From Chryseobacterium viscerum (GTDB taxonomy: Bacteria > Bacteroidota > Bacteroidia > Flavobacteriales > Weeksellaceae), in assembly GCF_002899945.2 (NCBI RefSeq), contig NZ_PPEG02000001.1, positions 62,001 through 126,000 on the forward strand: 64,000 nt of DNA, given 5' to 3'. The position numbers were made by a program, and so were the translations under genes. Positions within the stretch are counted from its first letter, which is position 1, and every line of letters begins with the position of its first letter. Of the stretch, positions 44,995 through 54,412 are shown piece after piece. The notes under the pieces are model-generated. The model was given only the letters and a program-made list of their open reading frames with translations. It was not told where the DNA came from and made no database searches.

Positions 44995-47900
44995 CTATAT
45001 TGTTTCCTTATGCTTTTTACGGTAGGCATAATGGAAAATAATTGGCAGTATTGTAAATGACAGCAGCATACAGACAATGAGCCCTCCAACAATCATAATG
45101 GCTAAAGGTTTCTGAATTTCTGAGCCCATTCCATTCGACATTGCTGCAGGAAGAAGTCCCATAGATCCCATCAGGGCAATCATAACCACCGGGCGTATTC
45201 TGCTTTTCACTCCCTGTGCAATGGATTCTTTAAGCGACATTCTGCTTTGCAGATTTTCTTTCATCACTCCGATCAGAACGATACCATCAATGGTTGCTAC
45301 TCCAAAAAGGATGATAAATCCAATCCCCGCTGAGATTCCGAAGATAGTTCCCGTAAACCAAAGGGATAAAAATCCTCCAATAAACGCAAATGCCAGTGTA
45401 ATGGAAGAGATCAGTGTATCTTTTACATTTCCGAAGTTGAAATACAACAGCATCAAAATAAGAACTAAAGATATTGGCACTACCATTGCCAGCTGTTTCG
45501 CCGCTCTTTCTTTGCTTTCAAATTCCCCAGCCCACGTCATTTTATGATTTTTCGGAAGTTTTACTTCCTTATCTACTTTCGCTTTTGCTTCCTGAATCGT
45601 ACTTCCCAGGTCACGTCCTTCAATATTAAAACCAACTCCGATATATCTGCTGTTCCCTTCACGGTAAATAAATGATGGTCCGGTATGATAATCTATGGTT
45701 GCAATTTCTTTTAATGGGACTTTCTTATTATCCTGTGTAGGGATGAGAATATTCCCCATTTTCTCCGGAGTGTCACGGTACTGTTTTTCAAATCTCAGCA
45801 TGACATCAAACATTCTTTCTTCTTCATAAAATTTGGTGGCAGCCTGTCCACCGATCGTCATTTCGATGACAGCCTGTGCATCTGCTGTGGAAATACCATA
45901 TTTTGCCATTTTAGAATCGTGGAGCTGTATTCTCAATTCTGGAAGTCCAATATTTTTAAACACATTGACATCTGAAATGCCTGGAACTGTTCTGATGGAA
46001 TTGGCCACTTTATTGGCATAATTTTCAAGCTCGAAGAGGTCATTTCCGAAAATCTTAATAACCAATGGTGCTTTTACTCCTGCAACATATTCTTCTACAT
46101 TATCCTGTATTGGCTGGCTGAATCCAAAATTGATTCCCGGATATTTTTCAAGGGAAACTCTCATTTCTTCAAGAAGCTCCTCTTTGGATATTTTTTTCTT
46201 CCATTCCCCTTCCGGCTTCAGCTGGATATTAAATTCGATATTAAAGAAACCGGTAGGATCTGTACCGTCATTCGGACGGCCTGTCTGGGTCATGACAAAT
46301 TTTACTTCATCATATTTCATTAAAATTTCTTTCATCTCTTTGGTCAACCGCACCGATTCATCCAGATTGACACTGTTGGGAAGGGTTGCTCTCACATAGA
46401 TTGCTCCTTCATTCAGTTTTGGTAGAAATTCGGATCCATAATTGGAGAATCTCCAACCGCAAATAGCAAGTAAGGCAACAAAACCGATGATAAATCCTTT
46501 TTTGTGACGGTCACTGAATTCGTAGATCCTATAGATATTTACTTTGAAGAATTTTGAAATGAAATTTTCTTTTTCTTCAATATTCTTAGTCAATAAGATT
46601 TTACACATCGCCGGAACATAGGTCAAACTTAATATCAGTGATCCTAATAATGCATATCCCAGAGTAAACGCCAAAGGAGAGAACATCTTTCCTTCCACTT
46701 TCTGGAAAGAGAAGATTGGCATCAGAGCAACAATAAGAATCAAAAGGGCAAAGAAAATATAGCTTGCCACACTTCCTGCGCTTTTCTTAATGATCCCCAG
46801 CTTGGAAATTTTGTTGAATCTCCGCACTCCTATTTTCCGGGCTTTAAGTTCGAGGGCCACAAAGACGTGTTCTACAATCACCAGCGTTCCTTCCAGAAGC
46901 AGTCCGAAATCCAGTGCTCCCATGGAAATCAGATTGGCTGGCAGCCCTTGAATTTTAAGCATAATAATTGCAAACAAGAAAGCCAAAGGAATGACTGATG
47001 CTACGATGAAAGTTGTCCTCCAGTTGTATAAGAATATAAATACGATGATCGAAACCAAAATCACTCCTTCAATCAGGTTTTTGGACACGGTATGAACGGT
47101 GGTATTCACGAGTTCTGTACGATCAATGATCGGAACAATCTGAACATCTCCCGGCAGTTCTCCACCGTTCAGCTCTTGAATTCTGTCTTTCAATCTGGCA
47201 ATTACTTCACTTGGATTTTCACCACGAAGCATGATGACAATTCCTTCTACGACATCATTTTCCTTATTATACCCTACCTGCCCTAACCTTGGTTTTGCTG
47301 AAATTTTAACTTCAGCCACATGTTTTACCAAAATTGGGGTAGAACCTTTTACCTCGATCTTAATATTTTCAATATCTTCTTTCTTCTCCAAAAGACCGAT
47401 CCCCCGCACTACATAAGCCTGATCTCCTTTTGCCACAACATCTCCTCCTACATTAATATTACTCTTCGAAACTGCTTCATACACATCCAGGGGGGAAAGG
47501 TCGTAATTGTGTAATTCTGTAGGATTAATTTTTATTTCATAGGTTTTCTCTTCTCCACCAAAGCTTACTACATCTGCAACACCGGGAACTGCCAGTAATT
47601 CTCTTTCTACTACCCAGTCCTGGATTGCCGTAACTTCTTTGATGGGAAGTTTACTTTTAATAATATACCGGTAAATTTCACCCGTAGCTCCTGAAGGTGG
47701 TTCAATGCTGTATTCTGCCCCGGCAGGAAGGTTTACGTTTCCGAGTTTATTGGAAGCATATTGCTGGGCATAAAAATCATTGACATGGTCATCAAAAATC
47801 ACGGTTACAACAGATAATCCGAATAAGGAAATAGAACGCACCGATGTTTTATTCGGGATGGCATTCATTTCTTTGGAAATGGGTAATGTGACAAATTTTT

Positions 47901-48093
47901 CGATCTCTTCAGCACTTCTTCCCGGCCATTGAGTAATGACTCTTACCCTTGTATTGGTAACATCCGGAAACGCTTCAATGGGGGTATGCATATAAGAATA
48001 GATTCCTCCGGCCAGCAAAAGAAAAGTCCCCAAAAGAACGATCAATGAATTTTTTAAAGAGAAGGAAACTATATTCTGTACAAACTTTCGCAT
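44995..48093 (-). CDS. Heavy-metal RND efflux pump, CusA/CzcA family
   Basis: Inner-membrane, proton-driven pump that expels metal cations with its adaptor and outer-membrane partner. The 1032 residues have the RND layout: membrane segments near the N-terminus, two large periplasmic loops and twelve spans. Recognisable are QWPGRSAEEIEKFVTLPISK (about 54-74), RPNDGTDPTGFF and the TM4 region NLISMGALDFGLLLEGTLVI. In CzcA-type pumps this reads DFGxxxDG; here Glu replaces the second Asp. The metal is not certain; Zn/Co/Cd is slightly more likely than Cu/Ag from the DFG form. The start codon shares one base with the adaptor stop. Confidence 0.95.
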   Translation of the reverse strand: MRKFVQNIVSFSLKNSLIVLLGTFLLLAGGIYSYMHTPIEAFPDVTNTRVRVITQWPGRSAEEIEKFVTLPISKEMNAIPNKTSVRSISLFGLSVVTVIFDDHVNDFYAQQYASNKLGNVNLPAGAEYSIEPPSGATGEIYRYIIKSKLPIKEVTAIQDWVVERELLAVPGVADVVSFGGEEKTYEIKINPTELHNYDLSPLDVYEAVSKSNINVGGDVVAKGDQAYVVRGIGLLEKKEDIENIKIEVKGSTPILVKHVAEVKISAKPRLGQVGYNKENDVVEGIVIMLRGENPSEVIARLKDRIQELNGGELPGDVQIVPIIDRTELVNTTVHTVSKNLIEGVILVSIIVFIFLYNWRTTFIVASVIPLAFLFAIIMLKIQGLPANLISMGALDFGLLLEGTLVIVEHVFVALELKARKIGVRRFNKISKLGIIKKSAGSVASYIFFALLILIVALMPIFSFQKVEGKMFSPLAFTLGYALLGSLILSLTYVPAMCKILLTKNIEEKENFISKFFKVNIYRIYEFSDRHKKGFIIGFVALLAICGWRFSNYGSEFLPKLNEGAIYVRATLPNSVNLDESVRLTKEMKEILMKYDEVKFVMTQTGRPNDGTDPTGFFNIEFNIQLKPEGEWKKKISKEELLEEMRVSLEKYPGINFGFSQPIQDNVEEYVAGVKAPLVIKIFGNDLFELENYANKVANSIRTVPGISDVNVFKNIGLPELRIQLHDSKMAKYGISTADAQAVIEMTIGGQAATKFYEEERMFDVMLRFEKQYRDTPEKMGNILIPTQDNKKVPLKEIATIDYHTGPSFIYREGNSRYIGVGFNIEGRDLGSTIQEAKAKVDKEVKLPKNHKMTWAGEFESKERAAKQLAMVVPISLVLILMLLYFNFGNVKDTLISSITLAFAFIGGFLSLWFTGTIFGISAGIGFIILFGVATIDGIVLIGVMKENLQSRMSLKESIAQGVKSRIRPVVMIALMGSMGLLPAAMSNGMGSEIQKPLAIMIVGGLIVCMLLSFTILPIIFHYAYRKKHKETI

Positions 48094-49208
48094 TACTTGG
48101 TGGAATTATTTATTTGGGTTTTCAGGTTTTCGTAGATCAGCAATCCGTTGGAAGCAATGACATTTTCACCAGGCTTTAAATTTCCTTCTACATAAATATA
48201 CTGGCTGTTGGAAGCAATCTCCGTTACCGGTCTGATCTCCAGATCGCAGTCTTTTTTGTATACAACTACATAGCTTTGGTTATTATCAAAGATCAAAGCT
48301 TTAGCAGGAATGGCCAATGCAGATTTATTTTGTGAGTTAACAGGTAATACAACATCTGCAGACATTCCGGGTCTTAGCTTCATCCCATTATTGTCCATAA
48401 CGATTTTGGCCTTGAGGACTCTTTCGTTTTCATTGAAAACCTGAGAAATAGTATTGATCTTTCCTGAAAAGCTATCATCCGGATATGCCAGTGTTTTCAC
48501 TACTACAGGCTGATCTACATACACATGTCTCATATTGGTAGCATACACATTGGCCATTACCCAGACTTTATCCAGATTGGAAATGGTAAAAAGCTGATCT
48601 CCACCTGCTGTAACAGGCATTCCTTTGGAAATATTCTTTGAAATAACATAGCCGTCCGCAGGAGCTTTTATCTGAATGGTATTTCCCCCTGCTGAATACA
48701 GCTGCATATTTTTCTGGGTCTTGGAAATATTAGACTGCAATATGGCTACTTCCGATCGTGCTTCCTGTAAATCTTTCTGAGAGGCAATATCATCTTTATA
48801 CATGGCTTCCACGGAGGTCAGCTTTCTTTTGGCTACTGCCAGCTGAGCCTGTAAAGTTTGGGAATCATCCTGCATTTCGTTTACCGCTGTACTTTTTATA
48901 CTTGCCAGAGTCTGTCCTTTTTTCACATAATCCCCAAGTGAGAAATAGGTATCTATAACAACTCCATCCACCAGGCTTACAAAGGGAACGGTTTTATCCG
49001 AATTACTTTCCACTTCTCCGGTGAGGGTGATACTTTCTTCTATGGGAAGCATTTCTGCTTTCACGAGCTTAATATCTTTTTTAAGTTCTTTACTGATGCA
49101 ATAGTTTTTTTCAACTTCTTTATTTTCTTTTTCTCCGGTACAACCTGTAAAAATCACAAAGGCAGAAAGGTAGATTGCAGCAATGTATTGGGTAATATTT
49201 TTGTTCAT
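48093..49208 (-). CDS. RND efflux periplasmic adaptor subunit (CusB/CzcB type)
   Basis: Joins the pump to the outer-membrane channel. The 371 residues start with a lipoprotein-type signal (MNKNITQYIAAIYLSAFVIFTGC, Cys at about 23) and contain the barrel-sandwich (lipoyl) halves VDGVVIDTYFSLGDYVKKGQT and IKAPADGYVISKNISKGMPV around an alpha-helical hairpin of about 60 residues, then a beta-barrel and membrane-proximal domain. It overlaps the pump gene by one base and follows the channel gene by 3 bases. Confidence 0.94.
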   Translation of the reverse strand: MNKNITQYIAAIYLSAFVIFTGCTGEKENKEVEKNYCISKELKKDIKLVKAEMLPIEESITLTGEVESNSDKTVPFVSLVDGVVIDTYFSLGDYVKKGQTLASIKSTAVNEMQDDSQTLQAQLAVAKRKLTSVEAMYKDDIASQKDLQEARSEVAILQSNISKTQKNMQLYSAGGNTIQIKAPADGYVISKNISKGMPVTAGGDQLFTISNLDKVWVMANVYATNMRHVYVDQPVVVKTLAYPDDSFSGKINTISQVFNENERVLKAKIVMDNNGMKLRPGMSADVVLPVNSQNKSALAIPAKALIFDNNQSYVVVYKKDCDLEIRPVTEIASNSQYIYVEGNLKPGENVIASNGLLIYENLKTQINNSTK

Positions 49209-49211
49209 ATC

Positions 49212-50486
49212 TTATAAATCTTGTCCTACAGCATACTGCAGGTTTTCGTAGTATTGATTAAGCTCTTTTTTAGTATCCAGTATGATCATTTTATTTCCTA
49301 TGTAGGTATCCAGAAAATCCATATACTCCAGCATGCTGATATTTCTGAGTCTGAAGTTTTTTTCATGACTTACCAGCAAACTATCCAGTGTAGATTCATA
49401 ATTTTCATCAATTTCTTCTGAAACCTGTTGTGTCCGGATATAGTTTCTGAAAACAGAGACAATTTCATTTTCCGATTTCAGCATATTTTTACGAGTCTCA
49501 AGTTTACTTTTCTCAATTTCAAGTCTGGCTTCCTGGATATTTCCTTTATTACGGTCGAAAATAGGAAGGTCCATAGAAACCCCTAAGCCTATAAAATCTT
49601 TCATGATATTTCCGCCACGGTCGTATCCTATGGAAACCGCTACATCGGGAGTTTTCATAGCATTTTGTATTTCGAGGTTTTTGGCAGCGTGTTTTTCTTT
49701 ATTTCTTGAGATCATGATATCGGGGCGGTTTTCTTTTGCCTTTTCCATCCATTGTGCCACCTCCAATTCTGAAAGTTGTCTTTCCGGCATCACAAATGAA
49801 TCTGAAATTACCAGATAAGATTGAGAAGGTAACATTAATAGGGCTTTAAGCTCTACCTGTTGATCTTCAATTTCCTGTTTTAATGAAATCAGTTTTTTCT
49901 TAAATTCAATTTCCTGAGCTTTTAATCGGACATATTCAGCCTTACTGATATTTCCCAGGTTCAATTGATTGTTATAGGATTTTGTTAATTTCTCAATGGA
50001 AGCAATCTGCCCCTGATAAATCTTCTGCTGTTCCTGATTGTAAAGAATTTCGGTAATAGTATTCCTTAATGTCTTCTTCAGTTCACGTAAAACTTCCTGT
50101 AATTCATATTTCTCTCCTTCAATTTCTATTTTCTGGAGTTCAATATTTTTTCTTCTCTTTCCAGCCGTCTGAATCACCTGTTCTATCTCAGCAGAAATCT
50201 GGGTGTTTTTTCCCCAGTTTCCGATGAGTGCCGGCTGTTCTTCTATGTCATAGGTTCTCCATAGATTAACTTCACTGATGCTTAATTTTGGATTGGGCCA
50301 GTATTTAGCCTGAACAGCTCTTGCTTCGGCTTGTGAAATTTCAAGCTTCTGGGCAATAATGTCAAGGTTTTTAGCCAAAAAAATTGTTTCAGCTTCCTTT
50401 CTGTCAATTTTCAGGGTATCTGAAATCTGCGCAGAAAAGAAACTGAAACAATGAATATAAAATAGGGTAAAAAATAGCTTCTTCAA
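49212..50486 (-). CDS. TolC-family outer-membrane channel of the metal efflux system
   Basis: Outer-membrane exit duct. The 424 residues have a signal peptide (MKKLFFTLFYIHCFSFFSAQ), the paired TolC repeats (IDRKEAETIFLAKNLDIIAQ and PNPKLSISEVNLWRT, mirrored later by RPDIMISRNKEKHAAKNLEI and PDVAVSIGYDRG) and long helical hairpins. The start codon is TTG at 50486; no in-frame ATG lies between it and an upstream stop. It is first in the operon, with a TAGCTTTG -7 box at 50507-50514. Confidence 0.9.
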   Translation of the reverse strand: MKKLFFTLFYIHCFSFFSAQISDTLKIDRKEAETIFLAKNLDIIAQKLEISQAEARAVQAKYWPNPKLSISEVNLWRTYDIEEQPALIGNWGKNTQISAEIEQVIQTAGKRRKNIELQKIEIEGEKYELQEVLRELKKTLRNTITEILYNQEQQKIYQGQIASIEKLTKSYNNQLNLGNISKAEYVRLKAQEIEFKKKLISLKQEIEDQQVELKALLMLPSQSYLVISDSFVMPERQLSELEVAQWMEKAKENRPDIMISRNKEKHAAKNLEIQNAMKTPDVAVSIGYDRGGNIMKDFIGLGVSMDLPIFDRNKGNIQEARLEIEKSKLETRKNMLKSENEIVSVFRNYIRTQQVSEEIDENYESTLDSLLVSHEKNFRLRNISMLEYMDFLDTYIGNKMIILDTKKELNQYYENLQYAVGQDL

Positions 50487-50506
50487 GGGTCTCTTATTTA
50501 AGACTA

Positions 50507-50514
50507 CAAAGCTA
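50507..50514 (-). promoter_or_regulatory. -7 box before the metal efflux operon
   Basis: TAGCTTTG on the minus strand, 20 bases before the TTG start of the channel gene. No -33 TTG at the usual distance is seen, as expected if an activator such as the adjacent response regulator is needed. Confidence 0.4.
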
Positions 50515-50631
50515 TTTTTCTAATATTAGAGGGAATTTTAAACAAAATTAAAATTCGGTTAGTTCAACATTAGAGTTTGATTAGAACTTAAAAAAACACG
50601 AAAAACACGAATGTTTTCACAAATAACACAA

Positions 50632-51996
50632 TTATGAATGGGACGGAAATTCAAGGAGAACACTTGTTCCGACATTAATAGCAGAATCAATTTTCATTAT
50701 AATATGATGATGATCAAAGATACTTTTTGAGAGAGATAACCCTATTCCACTTCCTTTCACAGTATCTACATTTTTCCCTCTGTAAAAAGTTTCAGATATT
50801 TTCACAAGATCATCTGACGGAATTCCTCTTCCTTCATCTCTGACTTCTATATGCAGTCGACTGTTCTTCTCAGATAAGGTAAGCACCACTGGTTTATCAT
50901 AGGAATACTTGATCGCATTTTCTACAATATTATATAATGCCAGATAGAGCAGTGTTTCATTTCCGGGAAATTCCAGCAAAGCAGGTTTTGTCACCTGAAG
51001 CTGTATTTTAATAGATGAATTGTTTTCTTTTGCTTTAGGATCAAGCTTCTCGTAAATTTTCCATATCAGTTCATCCACTCTCATTTGCTTATGAGAAGAT
51101 TCAAGTTTGGTCATTCCGGACATCAGTAAAAGATTGTTGAGAATATTTTCAATCTCATATACATTCTCTAATGATTCCTTCGCCACTTCCCAATACTCTT
51201 CCGGAGTCCGGTCTTTTTGAGCGAAAACTTCCAGATTTCCGGAGATTGCAGCCAATGGAGTTTTAAATTCATGAGAAACATAATTGATAAAGTTCTGCTG
51301 TAAGAGTACATTTTCAGAAATCCTGCCCAACAGTTTATTATAAGATTTTATAAGATCTTCAATTTCATCATGGGTATTGGTAGAAGCAATAATTGCAGTA
51401 GAAATATTATTATATTCCACTTTATTGATGCGTTCTACAACATTGGAAATAGGTTTATAAACTACCTTAGAAAGATATCTGCTCAGAAAATAAATCGCCA
51501 GCAGCCCAATGACCAATACGGAAAGCATGATAATAGCCAGTCTTAAAATCTGTGACTGAAATGAATCGTTCGGGGATTTTACAAAAACCACAAAATCTCC
51601 CTGGTTATCCGGATAGAAAATTCCATAATAGAACTGATTATCCGACATAAACTGCATGCCTTTATTATTCCTTACCGCCTGCAGGTGGGAAAGCTTTATA
51701 TTTTGATCATGAAGATTTTGCCCAAAAGTAACCTCATTATTCTGGTTGTAGACAGCTACTCTGTTATTCTGAATCAGGTGATTGTATTCTTTTTTGATCT
51801 GGGCATGCCGGTCTTTCGGGAGCTCATCTTTATCAAGGTAATAAATGGCAGAAATAAGCGCTGTATTCCGTAGCTTTTCAAAATAAAAAATCTTGGTACT
51901 GTCATAATAGGCAAAGAATATCACCGCAGATGTGATGATAGAAACGATGCCGAATGAAAGGCTTGAAATAAGGGTAAACCTGCTTCTGAGAGTCAT
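50632..51996 (-). CDS. Sensor histidine kinase of the metal-efflux two-component system
   Basis: The 454 residues have a first membrane segment (about 10-30), a periplasmic sensor of about 120 residues, a second segment (about 148-170), HAMP (about 172-225), HisKA with NYVSHEFKTPLAAISG (phospho-His near 240) and HATPase with N-box YNIVENAIKYS and G-boxes RDEGRGIPSDD and GSGIGLSLSK. It ends 145 bases before the efflux operon and begins 2 bases after the response regulator gene, so it probably senses periplasmic metal. Confidence 0.95.
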   Translation of the reverse strand: MTLRSRFTLISSLSFGIVSIITSAVIFFAYYDSTKIFYFEKLRNTALISAIYYLDKDELPKDRHAQIKKEYNHLIQNNRVAVYNQNNEVTFGQNLHDQNIKLSHLQAVRNNKGMQFMSDNQFYYGIFYPDNQGDFVVFVKSPNDSFQSQILRLAIIMLSVLVIGLLAIYFLSRYLSKVVYKPISNVVERINKVEYNNISTAIIASTNTHDEIEDLIKSYNKLLGRISENVLLQQNFINYVSHEFKTPLAAISGNLEVFAQKDRTPEEYWEVAKESLENVYEIENILNNLLLMSGMTKLESSHKQMRVDELIWKIYEKLDPKAKENNSSIKIQLQVTKPALLEFPGNETLLYLALYNIVENAIKYSYDKPVVLTLSEKNSRLHIEVRDEGRGIPSDDLVKISETFYRGKNVDTVKGSGIGLSLSKSIFDHHHIIMKIDSAINVGTSVLLEFPSHS

Positions 51997-51998
51997 TT

Positions 51999-52673
51999 TC
52001 AGTCTTTAATTAAATATCCGGTTCCTTTTACCGTATGAATAATCTTCTGTTCTGTTTCGTCAATCTTATTACGGACATAGGAAATATAAACATCTACTAC
52101 ATTCGTTGTATTATCAAAATCAATTCCCCAAACGTTGTGTAAAATCTGGGTTCTGCTCAATACCTTGTTTTTATTCTCCATAAGGAAAGTAAAAAGTTTG
52201 TATTCTGTGGGGGAAAATTCAATTTCCTTATCATTTTGTGTAACCTTGTGAAGGTCCGTATCAATGGTAATATTACCGCAAGACAAGTACTGATCTTCCT
52301 TCTGATAAGTTAATTTATTTCTTCTTGTTAAGGCTTTAATCCTTGAAATCAATTCTTCAAAATGAAAAGGTTTTGATAAATAATCATCAGCTCCCATATC
52401 CAGCATTTTGATTTTGTCATCCGGACTGTTCAGGGCACTTAAAACTAAAATCGGAGTATAGTTTCCTTTAAATCGTATGATCTGGGTAAGCTGCATCCCA
52501 TCCAATCCGGGAAGCATGATATCCATTAAAATAAGATCAAAATCATAGGTATGAAGAAGCTCACGCGCCTTTTCTCCGGAATCTGCAAGGGTAAGATTGT
52601 ATCCAGCCTCGGAAAGGCCTTTTATCAGGAAATTGCTGATTCTTTGATCATCTTCTACCAACAAAATATTCAT
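51999..52673 (-). CDS. Response regulator, OmpR family
   Basis: The 224 residues hold a receiver domain (about 1-115) with acidic pocket VEDD, phospho-acceptor Asp51 in LILMDIMLPG and Lys near 101 (DDYLSKPFHFEEL), and a winged-helix output domain (about 130-222) ending DETEQKIIHTVKGTGYLIKD. It pairs with the kinase downstream and is expected to activate the efflux operon that follows. Confidence 0.96.
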   Translation of the reverse strand: MNILLVEDDQRISNFLIKGLSEAGYNLTLADSGEKARELLHTYDFDLILMDIMLPGLDGMQLTQIIRFKGNYTPILVLSALNSPDDKIKMLDMGADDYLSKPFHFEELISRIKALTRRNKLTYQKEDQYLSCGNITIDTDLHKVTQNDKEIEFSPTEYKLFTFLMENKNKVLSRTQILHNVWGIDFDNTTNVVDVYISYVRNKIDETEQKIIHTVKGTGYLIKD

Positions 52674-52894
52674 AAGTCTCTGAAATTTCCCATAAATATA
52701 GGTAATCTAATTAAGAAAGGAGGATGGAGGCGGGAGGAGAGAGGTAATAGAATTTTATAAAACAATTGTTTCCCATTTTATTCACCTTTCAAAAACATTG
52801 AAATTAATGTAAAAAGCTGTCAGTTCTTACCTGCGCAGAAGTAACTTCCAACATCCTTCTTCCTTCTTCCAGCCTTTTTTCATAATTTTGGAAG
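52674..52894. repeat. Intergenic purine-rich and pyrimidine-rich tracts
   Basis: A purine tract GAAAGGAGGATGGAGGCGGG (about 52715-52734) and a pyrimidine tract CTTCCTTCTTCCAGCC (52859-52874) lie in the 221 bases between the response regulator and rmuC. The latter matches CTTCCTGCTTCCAGCC (32443-32458) at 14 of 16 bases. A TAATTTTG box is at 52883-52890, very near the rmuC ATG. Confidence 0.5.
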
Positions 52895-54400
52895 ATGGAG
52901 ATGATATATTTAATTATTGGGTTTGTTGCCGGCGGTATACTGGGAGCGGTGATATTGTATTTTGCACTGAAATCATCAATGGTTTCAAGAAGTTCTTATG
53001 ACGGGCTGAATACCTTATCTATTAAAACTCAATCTGATCTTGAAAATTCAACGCTGAAGATTCAGGAACTTAATCAGAATATCAGTAAAGAAAAAGATTT
53101 AAACATCCTACAGCAGGATCTGTTGGATGATCTGAAAAATGAGTTTTCTAAAATCTCTGCAGAACATTCTTCACTCAATATCCAGTTTCAGGAATTGAAA
53201 CAGCTCAATCAGAAACAGACTTCCCAGATAGAAACCCACATTCTTGAAAAGCAGTCTATTTTTGCTAAAAACTCTGAGCTTTCGGCAAAAAATGAAGGTC
53301 TCCAAAAATCGCTGGATACTCAAAAAGATGAAATTGTGAAAATCCAGGAGGAGTCTAAGCTACAGTTTGAAAATCTGGCGAATAAGATTTTAGAGGAAAA
53401 AACAGAAAAATTCACCACTTTAAATCAAAATAACTTAAAAAACATCCTGGAGCCTTTTCAGGAGAAAATTGCTGATTTAAAAAACAAAGTGAACGAAGCT
53501 TATGAAAAGGAAAATAAAGAACGTTTCTCTCTCGCTGAAAAAGTGAAAGAACTGGCTGAATTGAACCAACAGATTTCTGAGGATGCCAAAAAACTGACGC
53601 GCGCTCTGAAAGGGGAAAGCAAAACTCAGGGGAACTGGGGCGAAATGATTCTGGAAAGTATTCTAGAAAAATCAGGGCTCGTAAAAGGGCGAGAATATTT
53701 CCTGGAACATGAATTACGTGACGAAGATAATAATGCTTTATTCTCTGAATTTTCAGGAAAAAAAATGCGTCCGGATGCTGTGATAAAATACCCGGATGAA
53801 AGAAATGTCATCGTCGATTCTAAAGTTTCCCTTACCGCTTTCACAGAATTGGTAGACGAAACCGATGCTGATGTGTACGCCATAAAAGTAAGCCAGCACC
53901 TTGGATCTATCAAAAATCACATCACACAACTGAGCCAAAAAGCCTATGACGACTATGGAAAATCACTGGATTTCGTGATGATGTTTATTCCCAGTGAACC
54001 GGCTTATATTGCAGCCATGCAGGCAGACCAAAACCTCTGGAATTATGCTTATGAAAGAAGAATCTTATTGCTTAACCCAAGTAACCTGATCACTTCACTT
54101 AAGCTAATTGCTGATCTTTGGAAACGCGAGTACCAAAACAGAAACTCCATGGAAATTGCTGAACGTGGTGCCAAACTATATGATAAATTTGTAGGTTTTG
54201 TGGAAAACCTGGAGAAAGTTGGGCGAAATCTCGACCAGGCGAAGAATGTATTTAATGATGCCTATAAACAACTTCATACCGGAAATGATAATCTTGTAAT
54301 CCAGACTCAGAAACTGAAATCATTAGGAATCAAAAACAAAAAAGATCTGCCACAAAGTCTTATTGACAACAGTAATCTTATTGAACCATCAGAAAACTAA
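52895..54400 (+). CDS. rmuC: DNA recombination protein RmuC
   Basis: Nuclease-like protein that limits recombination at inverted repeats. The 501 residues have an N-terminal membrane anchor (about 3-25, IYLIIGFVAGGILGAVILYF), a long coiled coil (about 30-230) and the RmuC core (about 235-450) with KTQGNWGEMILESILEKSG, REYFLEHELRDEDN, MRPDAVIKYPDERNVIVDSK, which holds the PD-(D/E)xK-like residues, and VMMFIPSEPAYIAAMQADQ. Twelve bases separate it from the LytTR gene. Confidence 0.95.
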   Translation: MEMIYLIIGFVAGGILGAVILYFALKSSMVSRSSYDGLNTLSIKTQSDLENSTLKIQELNQNISKEKDLNILQQDLLDDLKNEFSKISAEHSSLNIQFQELKQLNQKQTSQIETHILEKQSIFAKNSELSAKNEGLQKSLDTQKDEIVKIQEESKLQFENLANKILEEKTEKFTTLNQNNLKNILEPFQEKIADLKNKVNEAYEKENKERFSLAEKVKELAELNQQISEDAKKLTRALKGESKTQGNWGEMILESILEKSGLVKGREYFLEHELRDEDNNALFSEFSGKKMRPDAVIKYPDERNVIVDSKVSLTAFTELVDETDADVYAIKVSQHLGSIKNHITQLSQKAYDDYGKSLDFVMMFIPSEPAYIAAMQADQNLWNYAYERRILLLNPSNLITSLKLIADLWKREYQNRNSMEIAERGAKLYDKFVGFVENLEKVGRNLDQAKNVFNDAYKQLHTGNDNLVIQTQKLKSLGIKNKKDLPQSLIDNSNLIEPSEN

Positions 54401-54412
54401 ATCCTGGATTTT

